64,000 nt of DNA from Desulfobaccales bacterium (GTDB lineage Bacteria > Desulfobacterota > Desulfobaccia > Desulfobaccales > 0-14-0-80-60-11): contig JBAZPO010000005.1 in the NCBI GenBank assembly GCA_041648175.1, positions 124,001-188,000 on the forward strand. Direction: 5' to 3'. Below are positions 60,839 through 64,000 of the stretch, piece after piece. The first letter of the stretch is position 1. The number at the start of each line of letters is the position of its first letter. A model generated the notes under the pieces. That model worked only from the letters and a program-made list of their open reading frames with translations. It did no database searches and had not been told where the DNA came from. Position numbers and translations under genes: made by a program.

Positions 60839-62920
60839 TCATAGCACTATCCGGCAATCCACGCACCAGCAGCCCTGGGGGTCGGCAAGTACGGGGTTGA
60901 GGTCAAGTTCCTGGATTTCCGGGTAGTCCACGGCCAACCGGGAGAGCTTGACCATGGTCTCAACCAGGGCGGAGATATTGACCCCGGCCTGGCCCCGGCT
61001 GCCTTTGAGGATGGGGTAAATTTTCAGGGTCTGAAGCAGGTCGGTGGCCTGTTCAGGGGTCACCGGCACCAGGGCTCTAGCCACGTCCTTGAGAATTTCC
61101 GTGTAAATGCCTCCGGCTCCGGCCACCAGCACCGGCCCGAATTGGGGGTCGCGCTTAAGTCCAATGAGCACCTCTATCCCCTTAACCTGCTTTTGTACCA
61201 GGATGCCCGAAAGCTCGCCGGTTGGGGTCCGCGCTTGAAACCGGGCAACCAGGTCCTGATAGGCCTGCCGCAGTTCTGCTGCCGTGGCGATATTGAGCAC
61301 GACTCCGCCTAAATCGGATTTGTGCAGCCATTGCGGGGAAATAATCTTCAGCACTATCGGGTAGCCCATCTCTGCCGCAACGGCCTCGGCTGCGGCAACG
61401 TTGGCGGCCACGACCCCGGGGACCAGGGGGAAATCATAGGCCCGCAAAATTTTTAAGGCCGCCTCCCCCACCAGCACCCCTTGAGACGGCACGGCGACCG
61501 GGCGGGACGCGGCAGGCTGGGGCAGGCTGAAATCCTTAGGTGGGCTCTGGGTTAATTGCCGGTAGCGCCAGGCGCCCGCCAGCCCCATGACGGCCTCTTC
61601 CATGGAGTCGAAGCAGGCCACATCGGGCTCATTGGCCAGTTCCTCGGCCTGGGACTGCATGGCCGGCGCATCGCCGTAGAACAGAATAGCCAGGGGCTTG
61701 TGCTGGGGGTTGTGTTTTTGAACCTCCCGTACGGCCGCGGGGATATTGAGGTCGGCGTGGCGGGGCGAGGCTAAGGCCGGCGCCAACCCCATGGCGCAAT
61801 CCACGTGTTCGTCCTGGAGCAGCCCCTTGAGGGAGCGCTGGAACACGCCGGTAAAGGAGCCGGTGACCATGCCCAGGGGCCAGAGGTCGACGGGGTTATG
61901 GAGCTTATGCCAGGCGATGCGCTCTTCTTCGAGTTTGCGGAGGCGTTCCGGGAACGGAGCCAGTTCCAGGCCGTAGTCTTCGCAGCAATCCGCGGCGATG
62001 ATCCCGAAGGCGCCGGTGGCGGTCACCACCCCCAGGCGAGGTCCCGCGGGTGGCTGGAAATGGAGAAAGGCCCGGCATACGGCCAGCATTTCAACCGTAG
62101 TGCGCACCCTGACGATGCCGGCTGCGGCCAGGGCCAGGTCGACGATGGCATCTTCCCCCACCAGGGAGCCGGTGTGGGACATGGCGGCCTTCGCCCCCGC
62201 CACGCTGCGCCCGGTTTTGATGACAATAATAGGCTTGCGGCGTGCGACCCGGCTGGCGGTGGTGAGAAACTGCCGGCCCCGCTTGATACCCTCCAGATGC
62301 ATGACGATTATCCGGGTCTGGGGATCGTGCTCCAGATATTCCAGGACATCCACCGCGTCCACGTCGGCGGCGTTGCCGATGTCGATGGCCTTGCCCATGC
62401 GGTCGATGAAACATGCGGCACTCACCTGGAAGGCGCCGGATTGGGCCACCATGGTGAGGGGCGGTGGGTTTAAGTCCCGGGGCACATCAATGAAAGCCGT
62501 GGTAAAGCCCGCGAATGGGTTGAGGATGCCCATGGTGTTGGGTCCCACGACCCGGGCGCCATACTCCCGGGCAATCCGGACGATTTCTGCCTCCAATTCC
62601 TTGCCGCGGTCGTCGGCGTCGGCAAACCCCTGGCTGATGACCACCAGCCGCTTAATGCCGTGTTTAACGCATTCCAGCACTGCGGCCACCATGCGTTCCC
62701 GGCCCAGGGAAATAACCGCCAGGTCCGGAATTTCAGGTAGATTGGCCACCTTGGGGTACGTCTCATATCCCAGGATTTCCGGGACCTTGGGGTGCACCAG
62801 ATAGATGTGCCGGGCATAACCGTAACTGAGCAGCATCTCCAGGTTGTTGTAGGCGCCGGGACCGATCTGGCGCGAGGTGCCGATGAGCACCACGGAGCGG
62901 GGCTCGAAGAACTGCTGCAT
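60839..62920 (-). CDS. ADP-forming acyl-CoA synthetase
   Basis: 693 residues, alpha and beta parts fused. A CoA-binding N-terminus (FFEPRSVVLIGTSRQIGPGAY), ligase-CoA domains with the phospho-His loop AAMSHTGSLVGEDA, and a C-terminal ATP-grasp part (YPIVLKIISPQWLHKSDLGGVV ...ELDLNPVL). Interconverts acyl-CoA + ADP + Pi and acid + CoA + ATP, giving substrate-level ATP in anaerobes. The acyl substrate (acetate or aromatic/branched acids) cannot be told from sequence. The next gene upstream on the strand is a UPF0066 protein, 42 bp away. Confidence 0.92.
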   Translation of the reverse strand: MQQFFEPRSVVLIGTSRQIGPGAYNNLEMLLSYGYARHIYLVHPKVPEILGYETYPKVANLPEIPDLAVISLGRERMVAAVLECVKHGIKRLVVISQGFADADDRGKELEAEIVRIAREYGARVVGPNTMGILNPFAGFTTAFIDVPRDLNPPPLTMVAQSGAFQVSAACFIDRMGKAIDIGNAADVDAVDVLEYLEHDPQTRIIVMHLEGIKRGRQFLTTASRVARRKPIIVIKTGRSVAGAKAAMSHTGSLVGEDAIVDLALAAAGIVRVRTTVEMLAVCRAFLHFQPPAGPRLGVVTATGAFGIIAADCCEDYGLELAPFPERLRKLEEERIAWHKLHNPVDLWPLGMVTGSFTGVFQRSLKGLLQDEHVDCAMGLAPALASPRHADLNIPAAVREVQKHNPQHKPLAILFYGDAPAMQSQAEELANEPDVACFDSMEEAVMGLAGAWRYRQLTQSPPKDFSLPQPAASRPVAVPSQGVLVGEAALKILRAYDFPLVPGVVAANVAAAEAVAAEMGYPIVLKIISPQWLHKSDLGGVVLNIATAAELRQAYQDLVARFQARTPTGELSGILVQKQVKGIEVLIGLKRDPQFGPVLVAGAGGIYTEILKDVARALVPVTPEQATDLLQTLKIYPILKGSRGQAGVNISALVETMVKLSRLAVDYPEIQELDLNPVLADPQGCWCVDCRIVL

Positions 62921-62962
62921 AAGGGCTCCTTATAGAGTTAGGACAGCGTGGGCAGCAAACCC

Positions 62963-63463
62963 TTAAACTTTTGACCGAAGATCACTCTTATACCCGAATT
63001 TCCTCAGGATATCGTGACGCCAGGCCCGGCCGGCGTCGTCTTCCACGCCTTTGGGGGAGAAGCCGTCCACCACGCCCAGGATGCCCCGTCCCAGTTCGGT
63101 CTGAATCAGGATGACTTCCACCGGATTGGCGGTGGCGCAGAAGATGCGGCAGACCTCGGGGCAGAGTTTGACCGCGTTGAGCACATTGATGGGAAAGGCT
63201 TCCTTCATGAGGATATTGAACGTGTGGCCCGCGGCAATGAGGCGGGCGTTCTCCGTGGCCGCGGCTTTAAGTTCCGGATCATTGCCCTCCACCCGGATGA
63301 GGCAATCGCCGGAGGCCTCGGAAAAGGCCAGGCCGAACTTGATGCCGGGAGAGGCGCCCACCAGAATTTCGTAAAGGTCTTCCACAGTCTTGATAAAATG
63401 GCTCTGGCCCAAAATGAGATTGGCTCCCTCGGGAATGATAATTTTTTCCAGTTTCATTTCCAT
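62963..63463 (-). CDS. UPF0066 adenosine-specific kinase-like protein
   Basis: 166 residues from the ATG at 63463, with GAGGTG upstream; a GTG at 63469 is possible. Compact domain with VGASPGIKFGLAFSEASGDC, RVEGND and FPINVLNAVKLCPEVCRIFCATANP, matching the PF04008 'adenosine-specific kinase' family, whose activity is weakly established. Likely co-transcribed with the ADP-forming synthetase, so an adenylate-linked role is conceivable. Confidence 0.82.
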   Translation of the reverse strand: MEMKLEKIIIPEGANLILGQSHFIKTVEDLYEILVGASPGIKFGLAFSEASGDCLIRVEGNDPELKAAATENARLIAAGHTFNILMKEAFPINVLNAVKLCPEVCRIFCATANPVEVILIQTELGRGILGVVDGFSPKGVEDDAGRAWRHDILRKFGYKSDLRSKV

Positions 63464-63634
63464 GGACACACCTCGTCAGCCTGCCCGGAATTCCTTTCCG
63501 GCACGGTTTTTTTCTGGTATTATAGTGCTGATAATGAGGGGGGAAAAGGGAAAAAGGCCAAAAGGCAAGTAATTGCTTTATCCTTTTTCGCCCTTTCACC
63601 CCACCCTCAATATGTTTACCGAGGAGCGCGACTC

Positions 63635-64000
63635 ATTAAACGGTTATTTCTTGTTGCCGGGCTGCTTTTAATTTTGGCTGCCCCAGCAAAGGCTGAAATC
63701 AAGATCGGCCTATATCTTCCTATGACCGGGCCGGCTGCGGCCATGGGCCAGATGGTCTGGGAAGGGGTGCAGGTGGCGCATCAGCTTCAGCCCCAGGTGT
63801 TGGGGCAGCCCGTCAGGCTGGTGCTGCTGGATACCCGGAGCGACCGGATCGAAGCGGCCAATGCGGTAAGCCGTCTCATCGAGCAAGACAGAGTGGTGGC
63901 CATTATCGGCGAGGTGATCAGCAGCGATACCCTGGCCGGGGTCCCCATCGCCGAGCGGGCCGGGATCCCCAATATCTCGCCCACCGCCACCAGCCCTCTG
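63635..64000 (+). CDS. branched-chain amino acid-type binding protein, 3' cut
   Basis: 122 codons to the window end, still open. A signal peptide (KRLFLVAGLLLILAAPAKA) precedes EIKIGLYLPMTGPAAAMGQM and EAANAVSRLIEQDRVVAIIG, ending AGIPNISPTATSPL: the periplasmic binding fold of LivJ-type receptors. No ATG, GTG or TTG occurs in frame near the signal peptide; the best start is an ATT at 63635 with GAGGAG eight bases upstream. Confidence 0.8.
   Translation, partial: MKRLFLVAGLLLILAAPAKAEIKIGLYLPMTGPAAAMGQMVWEGVQVAHQLQPQVLGQPVRLVLLDTRSDRIEAANAVSRLIEQDRVVAIIGEVISSDTLAGVPIAERAGIPNISPTATSPL

Overview
The window looks like a chromosomal segment of an anaerobic Gram-negative bacterium, most plausibly a member of the Desulfobacterota (former Deltaproteobacteria). 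This is inferred from the combination of an outer membrane assembly pair (TamA/TamB), LpxC, an H-I-K-E-C-F-A-B-D A/V-type ATPase operon, a selenocysteine formate dehydrogenase, an ADP-forming acyl-CoA synthetase and metal-uptake genes. Coding DNA is GC-rich; gaps between genes are AT-richer and crowded with palindromic repeats. I see no phage, transposase or CRISPR array.

Region 1 (1-14749), mostly minus strand, is a metal-homeostasis block. Read in transcription order it holds an ECF-type nickel/cobalt importer (cbiM/nikM, a NikL-like gene, cbiQ, cbiO), an outer-membrane beta-barrel gene, a small periplasmic protein gene, a DUF4198 (NikK-like) periplasmic gene, a fur regulator, two feoA genes, feoB, a FeoB-associated Cys-rich peptide, a 68-residue unknown, a DUF2325 protein, a protein with a Cys-rich tail, and then a second copy of the barrel plus small periplasmic pair. 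Palindromes of one type (TTGAGAC-TnT-nTCTCA) lie before feoA and at the fur start and are candidate Fur operators. A GAF-domain protein enters from the left edge.

Region 2 (15028-24364): sixA, the nine-gene A/V-ATPase operon on the plus strand, then tRNA-Cys and tRNA-Gly on the minus strand. Region 3 (24631-32415): fdhA, whose in-frame TGA is read as selenocysteine, an M20 amidohydrolase, two small AT-rich unknowns, an exported TsaA-like protein, and the aroF-aroB pair. Region 4 (33266-43019): prepilin peptidase, a nitrilase-family gene with an in-frame amber codon, a TPR protein, ParA, PilZ, mnmA, mtaB, small unknowns and a diguanylate cyclase.

Region 5 (43208-64000): lpxC, a GH57 glucan enzyme, pyruvate kinase, an FmdB zinc ribbon, an EndoQ-UvrD fusion, tamA-tamB, amgK and murU homologues, an ADP-forming acyl-CoA synthetase, a UPF0066 protein, and the start of a branched-chain-amino-acid-type binding protein cut by the right edge.

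The most unusual signals are: the duplicated barrel plus OB-like pair attached to a nickel importer; palindromic repeats inserted in frame inside mtaB and the EndoQ-UvrD gene; a 272-bp element with imperfect inverted ends and a 10-bp flanking duplication, for which an uninterrupted site is visible elsewhere in the window; the amber-interrupted nitrilase; an extended Feo operon; and an exported TsaA-domain protein.
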